NCBI GenBank assembly: GCA_000729835.1
Contig: JFHB01000184.1
Span: 1 to 62,797, forward strand
Reading direction: 5' to 3'
DNA length: 62,797 nucleotides
DNA from: Atkinsonella hypoxylon
Taxonomy: Eukaryota; Ascomycota; Sordariomycetes; Hypocreales; Clavicipitaceae
In this document: positions 20,706 through 33,184 of the stretch, in pieces
Layout of the letters: every line of letters starts with the position of its first letter
How positions within the stretch are numbered: position 1 is the first letter of the stretch
Program-made: the position numbers and the translations under genes
Notes under the pieces: model-generated
What the model saw: the letters and a program-made list of their open reading frames with translations, nothing else
Told to the model about the DNA's origin: nothing
Database searches by the model: none

Positions 20706-23700
20706 GGCAGCGAGTGCGTGGCTTCTCGTTTCGTAAGTCGGTCCCTAGTGCTACCCTGACGGTCGGACTAACTACTATGGAGGGCAAGGCGGATAAGAAT
20801 ATTGTTCAGGTTCGCAGGCAGATTGAGAACGTGCCAAATAGTCAAAATGCTTTGAGAAGGAGCGATGAGAAGCGGGCGTGTTCAAATCTGACGAACTCCG
20901 TGTGCTGGACCTATTTGGAAGGCGCGATTGCCAACCTAGGCAGGTAGGAATCAGGCAGCCGCAAACATCAGATGAACGCGAGCTTGCCGAGGCATCGGGC
21001 CCGGCTTGAGCTGTTGCACCGGGGCCCGCAGTCTGTAAAGTGGCTCCTTCTTTGTATTCTCTTCTTTATATTCCCCGGCACAGCTCCCTGCATTAGGCAG
21101 GAACTCCGAGGAGCAGGGAAGAGAGGTCCTCAAAGCGTAGGTTAGGACACGCTAGCAGGAACACTTCTTACGTAAGGAAGCTAATTAAAAATTCTTCATC
21201 CTGTTATCGTGACCCTAAAGGAAGGCACGCACCGTGCGAGACTTTCTTATCGTCTATTTGCAACATTAAGCGTGGGATATATTTCATTCGAATAGATGGA
21301 TGATGAAGTCGATGCATCACCCTAATGTAAAGGAACGGAATTTGCCCTCACTATGGGCTGACAATGGCCACAGCCTTGGATGAATGTGAAGACGCCTGGT
21401 CGTGTCAATGTCACCATTAGTGTCTGTTGGCCAAAACAACTACCACCCGTGTCGATCGCTGAAACCAATTCAGTTCTTTCTCTTTCTTCGACGAGAAGTT
21501 GTGTTCATCTATCGTTATTACACTGGATTACGATCGGGCTTCTTGGTCTAATCAGCCATTGCTATCGCCATCTCTAGTCCTAACGTCCTCATTCGCCATG
21601 TATGCCCTCAGACAGGCACCCACTCATGATGTACGTCCAGTTAAGATAAGGCCAAACTGCGGCCAAAGAAACCTGACCGCCTCGAAGAGCAGTGTTATTT
21701 GAACCAGAGTTTTAAAGTCTCGGTTTCGTCGCAACGCTGACGACAACTCCTTGCCAACGTGGCCAGCTTCTGCTAAGGCGTCCGAGCCTCACGCGAAAGA
21801 TGCTCCTTACGAGAAATTGCTCGCTGTCCTGCTTCTACCTCGGTTCGTCACTGTGGTCTATATTTCTTCGGATGATCTTGGATATTGAGACATAAGCATT
21901 GCCACAGCAATATCCCACGTTGAAATCGGTATTTTTTTGCCGGAGAGTCAGGGTCACATGGCATAACAATGCGCTTCGTTACGAAGTAAACGAGACAAGC
22001 ACATCCGTTATCTAATTTAAAAGTTTCTGACTCTCGCAGCGAAAACTAAAGTATCCTGCATATTTGCGCTTGCTGTTTTTCCGCCGTTTTTCATAGTTTT
22101 TGCAATATATCAGGATTCAGCCTAGCCACCGAGTTTCGCCAGTAATAAGAGGCCTTCGAGAAGCTCTTTCGTTATATGCAGCTCAACCTGGCTATCGATT
22201 TGTCCAAGCATCATAACGGCAGAATTGATGAAAAAGAGCATCCATGTCGACAGCATAATCCTGCTGACCTTGCACGACCACCCTCGCTGGACCTCACAGA
22301 GAGTCTAAATTATGCGCCTTTTTTTTTTCGTTTTCTCATAGAACTTTGTTGAGGACATTGAAAAAAATGAGTAAATTTTGTCTTTTTATATTAGTTCCAT
22401 AAAAACTGGTAGTTTGACGATAGATAGTCATCAAACCGAGATCACTTGAAGCCCTATAATCTCCCAGGATACATGATGATCTCATGAAGTCATAAAGCTA
22501 TCTGCACCAATTGCACAACAATGAGACAGACCCATGGCTCACTCAGGAAGCCCGTGTAAATGAAACGTCTTGTTCCAGTACTTGAATGTATCCGGAAGAA
22601 TTATCCCCACAACCTGAATTCGTCAATCTGTTGAGTTTAACATGGCGTTGTGAGTTGCCGCACATTGCGCTTCACAAGACCGTCAAAATTATACCCGATC
22701 CTCGCGAAACGATGGATTGGTCATCACCATATTAAAGCATCTCCCATCCTATTTTGAAGATGCCAGCAGCACGAATTAGTAGTCTGTCCATCTACTTGAA
22801 TTCAGTTTTAGCCGGTTTATGCACGAATATGAGTTCTTCTTGATTGCCATTCGACAGCATTAATGATATGATAACCGCCCTTGAGAACATCAAATTGACC
22901 GCATTGATACAACCAGAACTAAATCAATTGAATCCCCGACCATTCACCGTGAGGGAGAGGCATAATCCCCCTATAGTGGTCCCATGATCCTAACAGCATA
23001 ATTCTTTGCTCATATGTCATCAGTTGCTAATATTGATTGCGACACAATGGCTAGCTATCATCGTCCAGAGTTGTGAGTCCAATGAGGTAAAATCGAGAAC
23101 GGTCTCAGAGTATCTGAGTTACTGTGAGTTACCTGCTGCTACATATAAGTGCCGATTGTGCTTCTCGGTAAAAAAAAAATTGAGACTATCGTGCCATACA
23201 AGTTAATTATCTTTCGATCATATCTCCCACCAAGTTTTCTTATAGCAAGCGCCTTCACACCCTCGCCTGCTCTAAAGCAAGCTGGTCTCTTGAACGACGC
23301 AATCTTGCTAATGTGTCACTTATCTAAGAGTAAAATGTTTGCTGCTATCATCCGTCATGGGGACTATTTCATGACACGCAAAAGTGAAAACTTTACGTGA
23401 CCCGTTAAGGTCACGTTGTTTTACCCTCAGATTTTCGTGCTACAGATAACTCACTTTTCGCCGGGTGGCGCTGAATGTGCCACTTGATCCAAGCTATAAG
23501 ACCCGGAAGAAAGCTCCGTAGGTGTGTAGTCGAGAAGATACGTCTACAAGACGAGTGTTGGCTTATTTCAACAGACTACTCTCAAATCGGACCAATGTCC
23601 CCTTGAATCCGACAGATGTGCGCATGCACTTCATACAAGAGTTCAAATGTCTCCAAAAGCACGGTAAGAACGCGGCACGATTCAAGCTATAAAGAGCATT

Positions 23701-26050
23701 GCCTAAGTCTTAGAGCCCACGAGATCCGAAGCCCAGCTCCTGTTTTTTCTTGAAAGTAAATTGACATATAATGATATAATTCGAAGAAGAGAGTTAACAT
23801 GCTGATGACACCAATTGTGATTATTCGTCAGTCACCCATGCCAGTCATTTACGATAATGGGAGGAGAGGATGCCCGATAACTCCTGTGATGTGATGGTTA
23901 GTAGATGAGGGGGTCAATGAAGCGGGAATAGACGTAGCAGTGTGAGGTGGTCGGCCCTAAAAGTACTGCTAAAAGTCAAGTTATAGAGATCAGTACTGGC
24001 GGTATGATGTCCACGAGTGCCGCCCAGCATTGCGAGTCGATTGGAAGCTGAGGGAGGGCCTCATAGGCGAGTATGGAGAAGTGTGACCTTAACTATATGT
24101 GATATCTGACATATACTTCCGTCAGAATCATACATGAACGTGCGTTGCATACGTGGCAGTGTCTGATTTATTTTGGATCGTTGTTCTGTGTACCCAGTAC
24201 CAGGTACATGAAAAGAAATTGGCGTCATAAAAAACGAGAAAAAATGGCCCAGGAAGATACGCCTTCGTTCTTGGCAAAGCCTCCAGCACACACTCGGATG
24301 TGGCTAGACTAGGCTAATGGGCGATCTACAACTGGAAGTGGTATGTTGACCGTTGTAAGATGTACAGGAAACCAGATGCGGTCGTAAAGTCAAAAGATCT
24401 AGGAATGAATCAGGGAGTGTGTAAATCTGCCACTCTAGGCTAGAGACTAGATGGCCGTGGCGCGATGCGGTGCAGTGCAGCTGCTGAGGGTATAGAGCGT
24501 GAAAGGGGTCCCCGATCACGATATTTGCTGTCCAACGGCCTCTCTGGTATCCAAAACAAATGAATGTTGCTGTTTTCGTCAGCGGCTTGTCTGATATAGG
24601 CTTTGTTCCAAGTGCGGTGGGGAAGGCGAATTATTTCTCGGCCAAATCACCGAATTCGAATCTAAGCTCACAAGGGATACCGAGCCTTGCAACAAGTTGA
24701 ATAGATTTTGTGGTCCACATCTTTGAAGACAACTTGTTACCATGAAAAGGGAGAGTGGCGGCAGCACCAGTAGTATACTCTTGTCGAGTCACGAATCCAA
24801 TCATAATATGCAGCTCATGTTCCGGACAGACGGGTATGATCATAGCGAGTTCAATCAAATTAGGCGGAAAAGTGAAAACCGGTTAGAAAGGGTCGTAATC
24901 TGGGTCTCGTAGTTCCTGTAACTGAACAAGTTGCAGCATGAGGGAAAGGCAAAATTTCGTGGATACAACATGAAGAGGCCAAATACTTGGACAAAATTCC
25001 ATTGACACATCAACTTTTCGCGGGATGAAAAATCTGCAAAGGCAAAAGTAATACTACATGAAAGATAGCGCCCGAAGAAGCGAAGCAGAATTCAATTGGC
25101 ACTTTGTCTCGACCTGTTAGGTTCTGGATGAGAGGACAAAGGACGAGATGCCCTTTGAAAGGTGGCACTGTACCAGAAAGTAGAACTGATGGTGTGATTG
25201 TTAGCCTACAGATGGTGGTTGTAGGTGGCGGTTGTTGTAGCAAACTGCAGCGTTAATGAGAGGAAGCTGGCTGTGATAATCCTCAAGCATATCGTCAAGC
25301 ACTGGTACCTGCGCCCATTTGACCGCAAAGAAAGCAGGGATGAGAACCGGTAGTTAGAGATCCAAACTGAATTGTCTTTTTACTTACGCGAAGATGCTAC
25401 CCGCAATACGTGGGGAAGTGTGCGGCGAGAGCCCGCCACACTGGATTGTGCTGATGCAACTCAAATTGATAGGTAGGAGAATCTGTGCTTCGCAAATTTC
25501 GGATGATAGGCCACAGAGTTTAGGACAGGGACATGGGAATTGAAGTGCCCATAACAAAGAGATGAAATCCCATGTTAATAGTAGCATTTGCTCCGAAGGC
25601 TGAGTCAATAATAATAGTAGCCCATGACCCAGAACGGCAGCTCTTTCGCATAGGATCATGGGCTACTCGGGGCTCACCTTCAGGACATTGTTTCTTGTCT
25701 ATTTGTCATGGATCAGATCAGTAAGCTTGCAGTAGTTCCGAAAGGGGCTAGTCCGAGAGTTGAGCATGTTCACACCCACGGTATATGGTCATGAAGGCGC
25801 GAATATGGCGTCCGAACTGCGCCTGAAAGAGCAACAGCTACATCATCAAAACGGTATAGCAGAATAGAACAAATCTGAGCTCCGGCAGGGGTGTTTGTTG
25901 TTTGCTAGTTTGAAGAGGTGCACGGTGATATGCATGTACAATATAACTGGTTGGTAGATGCCATGAAAGCCGTTTAATAGGCCACCGCCGGAGTAATGAC
26001 TTCCGTGCCAAAAAGGCCAAGATCAAGCACTCAAGCACCCATTGTGGGAT
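20706..26050. other. Gene-poor block, part 1
   Basis: No gene is recognised. The only frames of note are short minus-strand ones at 24631-24858, 25010-25243 and 25384-25659; they do not assemble into a known protein. A perfect 8-bp inverted repeat (ACGTGACC, 6-nt loop, GGTCACGT) lies at 23395-23416. Sequence is AT-leaning from about 21.9 to 24 kb, with several T8-T10 runs. It may be relic sequence, but I could not identify a parent element. Confidence 0.4.
23395..23416. repeat. 8-bp perfect inverted repeat (hairpin)
   Basis: ACGTGACC, a 6-base spacer, then GGTCACGT. It is a small hairpin or a dyad protein-binding site of unknown role in a gene-poor region. Confidence 0.6.
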
Positions 26051-26650
26051 TGGCGGCCGGCGCTTGTGCTCGATGAGGCAAAGATAAGAGACGATAATTC
26101 TAGCGGCTCACTTCAGCTGCTTGGAGCGCTCGTTGACGAAGAAGTGTAGGCGACAAGTCGAATTTCATCTGTCACCTCATCGTCAGGATCTGGTGTCGTT
26201 GACAATCCTCAACCTTCGCCGTTGATGCGTGCAAAGATAGCACCGATAAGTTCATCCCTGATGAGCTGAAGTCTAATTAATGCACGGTAGCGGGGACATC
26301 GGGATCCGGAACAAAGGCTTCGCGTTGCTTCCAGCATTAGTTCTTTATTTCCCACAGTGTATGCTTCCATCTACGTAGCCAAGATTGCTGGTGGACGAAT
26401 ATCGACGGCGGATGCCCGTGGTCCGAACCATGAGATGCCTTTGCCCCGGAGCCTCAGGAATATGCATCTGATGCATACCTTGACAGTCAATCATGGTACG
26501 ACATGATATTCAGTTCTTAAATATCCCCATGTAGTTCATGCGGGAGGGATTCTCGTTACACCATGCATGCGAGACTGTGCTACGTCACCGAACGGGAGGC
26601 GGGAGACGGAACTAGCAGGCGTCGAGTAAAAGAAAATCAAGGTACAGAGG

Positions 26651-26683
26651 TGTAAGGATGTAAGGATGTAAGGATGTAAGAAT
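26651..26683 (+). repeat. TGTAAGGA tandem repeat
   Basis: Four adjacent 8-bp units (three identical TGTAAGGA, the last TGTAAGAA) in non-coding sequence. Confidence 0.8.
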
Positions 26684-27172
26684 GTAGAGGCAGGTCACGG
26701 TGACGTCACTCAGCTCCGCGATGATTGAAGTTTCAGCCTCAAATCTAACGTAAGGGTCTGCCTATGGCTGGATGAGGTCGAGATTAACTGAGGGACGATG
26801 GGCTGGATGAGTTTACGCGTCCTGCGTCCTTTAGGCGAGCCGAGTAGCTAGACCCACCTGTCAGGCACACTTATCAAACAGGCGACAGTTGTGGGCCGGG
26901 CTGACCATCTGCGGGCCCCTAGGATAGGCTTAGCCACAAGTATCCCTTTGGCAGTGCGAAGGCAGCACCTAGGTCACGGGACCCACCCAACTTCCGATAC
27001 CTCACAGGTACATCTGAATAGCCACAATAGCTAGCTCCAACCGCGTTTAATACTAAGTGCCTAGTGACATCTCTATGAACAACACAGAACCGGAGCTAAT
27101 GATCCGGATTGATGATAACTGTTGTTAAGGACGGCCGGCCCATGCAGGCAATACCACGCATAACGTGTTGGC

Positions 27173-27310
27173 TGCAATGTGTGCGATGTACTTCTTTGTA
27201 CACAGGGAAATTGTCGGCACTTCTATTATACCTAGTGAGGCTCGCACGTAAATCTAAGTATCTACGTATCATCGTGGCTAGTCCTGATTGGCCCACTAGC
27301 CAATTCGGAC
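27173..27310 (+). repeat. Diverged interspersed repeat, copy A
   Basis: Collinear with copies B and C. The blocks are GATGTAC, then GGAAATTG 14 bases later, a variable centre with ATCTAAGTATCT, and finally GGCTAGTCCTGATTGG. The family is unnamed; no coding potential is seen. Confidence 0.5.
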
Positions 27311-27408
27311 ACTGCCAAAGGCCCCAGGCAAGTCGTGGGCCCACTTTTTTCCCAACACGTGCGACTACCTCTAATCCGCCACCAAAATGCGCGACGGCTG
27401 AGATATAA

Positions 27409-27520
27409 GCAATGTACCGTTTTTTAACGTCAGGAAATTGCTGGGAGTTCTGTTATTGTGGTGAAGTTCCTAGATATAACTATCAAGTAACTCTCATTCA
27501 GCCTTGTCCTCATTGGTCCA
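27409..27520 (+). repeat. Diverged interspersed repeat, copy B
   Basis: Same block order as copies A and C: GCAATGTACC, GGAAATTGCTGGGA, TATCAAGTAACTCTCATTC, GCCTTGTCCTCATTGG. It lies about 100 bp after copy A in the same orientation. Confidence 0.5.
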
Positions 27521-30126
27521 TATCCTGCTCATTGCTCATGACCTCCCTGGGTCATGGTACTGGCAAAGAGAAAGAATAAAACTTCTTATAAAGAGGATAA
27601 CCAATCATATGCTTAGAATTACTTCGGTGCTAAATCTCGATTAGGGTGGGCCAGTAGTAAGTACACTTTACACGAACCAAAGCATCGGAATCTGGGTAGC
27701 TGCAAGTTGCACAAGTTGCAACTGCAGCTAGCACATCGCTTCAGCGACGATCATCCACACCCCGTCCAGAAATCTCTTTTTATTTTCCGACGGGTCATTT
27801 CAGGGCCCTTTCCCACATGGCTGCTATCAAGCAATAGATGGATGGTAATGTGCCGCATCGTAAATTCATGTACCAGGTTTAGTCGGTGATCCGTTCGTAC
27901 TTCCGGTCTTCAGGCCTTTCTTCCCTAGTCATGATGCCAAGAGCCCTTTTAGATAAATCATACTCCTAGAAGAGTAGAAGGAGAGCCGGGGGGGTTGGTG
28001 AGTGATAGTGACATTTTACTATCGCCACCGTAACATGGAGGCGGGGAAAACAGCGTCGCACTAAGGTGTCTGTATTTTATCAATCGTGCGTAGGCAATAT
28101 TTGCTTCCTTTTTTTCGTATGCTTCTTAACGTGTGTGTGTGTTTCTCATGCCTCCCTGCTTTTGTTGGACAGCGCTACTGCGAACCGTCTTTACCCACAC
28201 TTGTCCCTCGATGGCGTGCATTGCGTCAATCTGAACGAACCATGGAGAGAACATGTCAAGAGTGTGGAGTAGGAACATGCATGATTAGCGCATGTCATTA
28301 TTCTTGCCTCTTTTCGTTCCTAGCCGCATCGCTTGATGCACTTACTCCATTCCTTTGAGGATGGTAAAGCTTAATGTTGTACCCTTCTCCACGAACCCTT
28401 TGTTGGGGACGGGGACCTAGACATACAAGGATTTTAGGGTATCCATCCGGGTCTATCAATTACGAGTACTTAGAATACGACCTGTTGTTTAAGGACCCTC
28501 TAGATTCTTTAGCGTATCGGGATGGTCGTGTCTTGATAGAGATCGGCATAAACGTTCACTAACTACCAAGCCGCATTTCTGTAACTTCTGAGAGTACACG
28601 CCCGGCAAAGTGATTGACACTGCAAGTCCAGATCAAGGGGTAGCCGACATAACGCAATCTGAGAGACTACTGCAAGGCTAGAATGCTTAATACATCGCGT
28701 ACCAAGTGGACTGCGCTTGATCAGACCTCCAGGTTCATATCAACCTTGATTCTGTCAAGCCATCGTATGCAACCAGCGACGCCGCCGCTTACACTTCGAG
28801 CGTGGAAAAAATGGCAAACTCCTCGCGTAATCTTTTGTGTGCGCCACACGAACATGAGATTCTGCAGCGGATGCAGGCATAAGAACCGCTTGCGGCAAAG
28901 CTGTTTGGTAGCGGGAAGCAATATGGTCACAAGAGAACAACGCATTATCACACCACCTCGCAGCTGAGACTTGGACAGGTGAAACGGAGACTGCCATGTG
29001 TTTTAGATACATCACCGAGTGCCAAGTCTGTTGTTCATTCAGACATTTCGGATTTGGTCCTGCATGGTATGTCTTGTTCACTGAATCTGTGGCCACGACG
29101 GCAGTGGACATATTTCTCAACGAAATGTGAAGATATGTCTCGATCTATGCTTTAAATCCCTATTTTGGGGATGCTGAGAGTAGATGAACATGTTGACTTG
29201 GTGCAGGGAAGCGATTGGAAGCAACTGTGTTAAGTGAAAAATGTCCATGATAGCAGACATCTGGGACCTGTTTGAACTTGATACGAGACAGGTTTTTTTA
29301 ATTATTAAAAAAGCCATCACCGCACTGCATCGGACCAACACGGAGGACACCCGGTCGCAGTCGTTTGCCGTACGAAGTAAAGCACCTGTATCAGCAAAAC
29401 ACGTTCTCATTATGCCCGCCTTGGGGGACCAGGCAAAATTACAGCAAGAGGACGGGAAAGGCAAAGGGAAAAGAATAAAAATTACTTACGAATAAGCAAT
29501 GTGAAAAGTAATGATAAATGCCACATGGCACATCAAGCAACGCAACGAGTTGGGAATCTCGTTTCCTGCACAATTCGTGGACGAACACCCCATGGCTGTA
29601 GCGTTTGACGTCAAAATGGAGCAGATCATCACCTTTGCACGCAAGATCGCGTTACAAATGACAAACAAACTGCAGAGTTTTTCTTTTAAACCAACTCTCT
29701 TACTTTTTCTCCAGTTTCGGGAGCCCCAAATGCACAATCTACCAAGTCATATATTTGAAAACTGGTCGGCTGTTAAACGATGGGCAGACGCCAGGCTCAG
29801 TGCCACACAACAATGGCTGTTGAGGCCCCTTTCGTTCAATAAAGATGAGCACAAAAAGTGTGCAGCAAGACCTTCCCATACCTAGACTCGTCTCGGTTGA
29901 ACACGGGCAGTTCTACTTCGTCTCATGGCCGATAAGCCCGAGTGCAACTTGTGTCGGAAGTTTTACCAACCATTTTTGCAAGATTCATGGTATATTTCTG
30001 GAGCCATCGGAGTTCAAAACGAAACCCGCTCCTGTTTTTGAAAAAAAAAAAAAAAAAAAAGGAATTGAAAAAACGAAGCCCTGGATGGAGGAATAACTAG
30101 TGTTTCTAAACAGGAACTAGTAGTAA

Positions 30127-30220
30127 TAAGGGTGTGATACAAACTTGAAACAACTCGCCTAGAGGTAGTGTTTCGACAACCTATTTACCGCCCTTTACAT
30201 CAAGTTTTGGACACCACTTA
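30127..30220. mobile_element. Candidate Tc1/mariner-type MITE
   Basis: A 94-bp segment whose two ends read inward as TAAGGGTGTGATACAAACTT and TAAGTGGTGTCCAAAACTTG. These imperfect inverted repeats of about 25 bp share TAAG, GGTGT and AAACTTGA with a 2-base gap, and both start with TA, the mariner target. No transposase is present. Length and termini fit a non-autonomous miniature element; the alignment was made by eye. Confidence 0.45.
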
Positions 30221-32125
30221 GCGGTAAAAATATATATTATAGACTTCTATAGCGGGTATAACCAGGTATATCACCCTCGAAACATGGAACTCTCCGCGCC
30301 TTGACGTGGCGTCCTTTCTCTTTGCCTGTCACCCTAATCCCATGTCGTCCATACATCCCGCCCCTCTCCCCCGCTCGTCCCACAAAGTCGAAAAAAAAAA
30401 AGAAGGATTACATTGAATGAACCAATTTCCGGTTTTTTTTTTTTTTTCTTTTTCTTTTTTTTCACACCTCACGAACCGTGGCCGTCTGTGCAGAACCGGG
30501 CCGCTGGTTCAGGTCGGTTTTATGTTGTGACCCTGAGCAAGGGTTGAGACGAATGACATCCAGTCGATACAATATAGATCTACTGTATAATAGAGGAGAA
30601 GAAGAGAAGAAGAGTCTCGGGTATTTTTTTTTTTTTGATGAAGCACGGAGCAGCCAGGGGATTGCCATTATTATCATTTGGGAGAGGTGTGTTTGTACAT
30701 ATCATTTATGGTCCGGGGAAAAAAGCTATATTCACTACGGGACAGGGTGATGTGAGGCACGGAATGGATAGGTCGAACCACCATGAATTGTTTAAATAGA
30801 AATACATATATTCCTTGGAGTGTGAGAAGGCGCCAACCTGGTAGCGAGCTCCGTATTAGCGATTTACACAGCGTTGCTAGCTAGAATATGTGAAATCCTG
30901 TGTACTACATATGTCCCTCTGTACATCGGATGATTCGTCACTTGATGAGGATTTAATTTTTAAGTGCCGCTATAACTAGCTACTATGACTGACCTACCCA
31001 CATATTCGTAACCTGGTAGGCACCATACCGCGCCCAAAGGGATATTAACTATCTTGTGTTTCTGTAAAGGATGCTTGTGCGAAGCAGGAGGGCGTGACAT
31101 TGTGCCGGGGAACTGAAGCATGATGAAATAGGACTGAGCACAATGCACACAGTTCTGGTGCCTAGCTCGACACAGGACAGTTCCCGTGAAGGGGCGCTAT
31201 GCAAAGCGCAATACTTTCATGACGAGTTTTTTGAAATCAAAGCAGAGGAACCGGGTGACAGATGGATGGAAATATCATCCCTTGACAGTTAGTATGCCGC
31301 GGAGTTATTATCAACTAGGATATTCACCCAACTACATGCAAATTTCCAGTACGTACTCGACTCTTGTAGAACCTCTATTATGCTGGAAATCACTGAGGAT
31401 GAACTACCAGCAGTACCTCACCAAGCCCGGCATCTCTGCAAGCGCCAGGTACGTGGCTGCCTCTCCTTCAAGACGACGAGGTCCTCCCATTACCCACAAC
31501 TTAAAGATGCAGGACTGCAATGTACCTTTGGTAATCGCAAATACTTATACCACGAAGCAGACTAACCTAACCTGGGGGAAGTGCCTCACAGCGCCATCTT
31601 TGATTGGATCAGACCCTCATCACAGCCGTACCTGAAGCCACATCGTCTTGGTTTAAAAAAAAAAAAAAAAAGAGCATCTCGGCGGACTGACTTCATGGAG
31701 TGTAGTAGCAGCCCTGCTCCCAGTGCTGCCTGCGGCCATGGCTCATACGCAGGTCACCGCTAAAGTCCCGATGAGGCAGTGAGACGTGCGACGTACCTCC
31801 GTAGCAAGGATGGCTTCAATTCTTTTGATTGGATGTACAACCTTCTCGGTACGTCTGTGGCACCGTGTGGTGCGTGCGCACGGTAGTACGTAATGTCACT
31901 AGAAATTGCAAGTACTTCCCAGACCCAAGAATGTCTGTTCTGGTCTGGATCAAAAAATTTTTTTTTTTTCTTTTTCTTGGCTCTCCACCTAATACGGAAC
32001 ACCAGCAGCACCTTTGGTGTAATACTGCCAGGGATTGTAAAACGCTGCCGTGCAGTTCCGGTTGCAGGCCTCGGAACCGGATGGGCTTATTTTACCTTGT
32101 TGATTCAGGTCTGGTAGGCTACATC

Positions 32126-32147
32126 GGGGGGGGGGGGGGGGGGGGGG
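32126..32147 (+). repeat. G22 homopolymer
   Basis: Twenty-two consecutive G residues. It could form G-quadruplex structures and is prone to length error in sequencing. Confidence 0.85.
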
Positions 32148-32182
32148 CAGAGAGCGCGGCTCTTGCCCTCTGGTCTTCCCTC

Positions 32183-32207
32183 AGGTACCTAGGTAGGTAG
32201 GTAGGTA
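32183..32207. repeat. Palindromic CCTAGG/TAGG array
   Basis: AGGTACCTAGG followed by repeated TAGG units. It belongs to a class of palindromic tetranucleotide arrays that recurs in intergenic DNA of this window. Confidence 0.7.
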
Positions 32208-33156
32208 TTATGTAAGAGGCGAGGGGGATCTGGGCGCTGTAGTTGGCACACCAGCTGTTAAAGCTCCGGTGCAAGTGGGGCGTTTGACGCCTTAACTCGG
32301 CAAGCGGTGACCAAGCTTTGCATGTGCAGCATATGAGTTACTGACTTAACAATATAGTCCCGGATTTACGCAATGCAGTTGCTGCCCCACTGTTGATGAA
32401 CGAGATGAAATGGCATGCAGTACGTACGAACAGGATTAATATTATCCATGTACGGAGCATATTGTTCCTCGTCAACTTGCTTTACGCTCGCAATTCCAAT
32501 TCCAATTCCAATTGTTAGAGCACAATCGGCAGTGGGCGTTCTATAATTGGTGGGATAGGCCAGAAGTGGGGCGGCGCCCCCCCTTAATATCACCAAGCCT
32601 CTCCGAGAGCTCCTACAGATAGCTTCAATAACTACGCAACGCGACGTACATGAGCGTGGCATGCGTGTCTCGTTGTATGCGCCTGGACTGAGACCTGGGG
32701 AAGCAAATTATTCGTTTTTCTGCTCTTCCTTCCCCAGCCCTCGCCAAATGCTCAATTCTCCCGCTAGCTCGCTGCAAGGCGGCCCGGCGTGGGCATCACG
32801 AGCAACAAAACAAAGTGGCATTGTTTTCCCCACTGCGGTGGACCAGAGCTATCGGCGGCAACCAGACCAGACAGACTCCAGACTCCAGACTCTAATTCCT
32901 GTCAAGTCTGGTTGTAATTACGGAGCATGCGCACCGTTTTGCCCGTGGCCCGCCGAGTAACGGCTGACGGGAAGACGGGTTGTTTGGCAGAGCGCCTCGG
33001 AGGCAGCCAGCTGCCAAAATGCAACATCGTCTCACTAGCTCGTTTGTGGACAGAAGGAATCGCATGACATGAACCTGCTGACGTAGGTTATTCAAGACTG
33101 TGATTACTCAAGACTCAAGACATTGATTGATTGATCGATTGATAGGTACGTATGCA

Positions 33157-33184
33157 GGTACCTGGTACCTACCTAGGTAGGTAG
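33157..33184. repeat. Palindromic CCTAGG/TACC array
   Basis: GGTACC and CCTAGG palindromes in tandem, capable of a hairpin. It lies beside a (GATT)n-like stretch. Confidence 0.7.

Larger units (their letters stand above)
26051..30126. other. Gene-poor block, part 2
   Basis: No gene is recognised. It contains a TGTAAGGA tandem array, two copies of a diverged interspersed repeat (about 27173 and 27409), an AT palindrome near 29294-29312 and an A20 run near 30041. Frames at 28755-29120 (-) and 29511-29885 (+) lack recognisable domains. Confidence 0.4.
30221..33156. other. Gene-poor block, part 3
   Basis: No gene is recognised. It is rich in homopolymers: T15-type runs near 30435 and 30625, A17 near 31655, T10 near 31959, and a G22 tract at 32126-32147. 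A palindromic TAGG array lies at 32183-32207. The frame at 31186-31635 has no homology that I recognise and no ATG start. Confidence 0.4.

Noticed and set aside
24631..25659. Series of minus-strand frames as a possible multi-exon gene
   Set aside because: The pieces do not connect with consistent splice sites and none shows a known motif.
29241..29885. Two adjacent plus-strand frames (84 and 124 codons) as a possible spliced gene
   Set aside because: No convincing intron joins them, the opposite strand is equally open, and no family is recognised.
31186..31635. 149-codon open frame
   Set aside because: It lacks an ATG start, has no recognisable domain and overlaps other open frames; likely chance.
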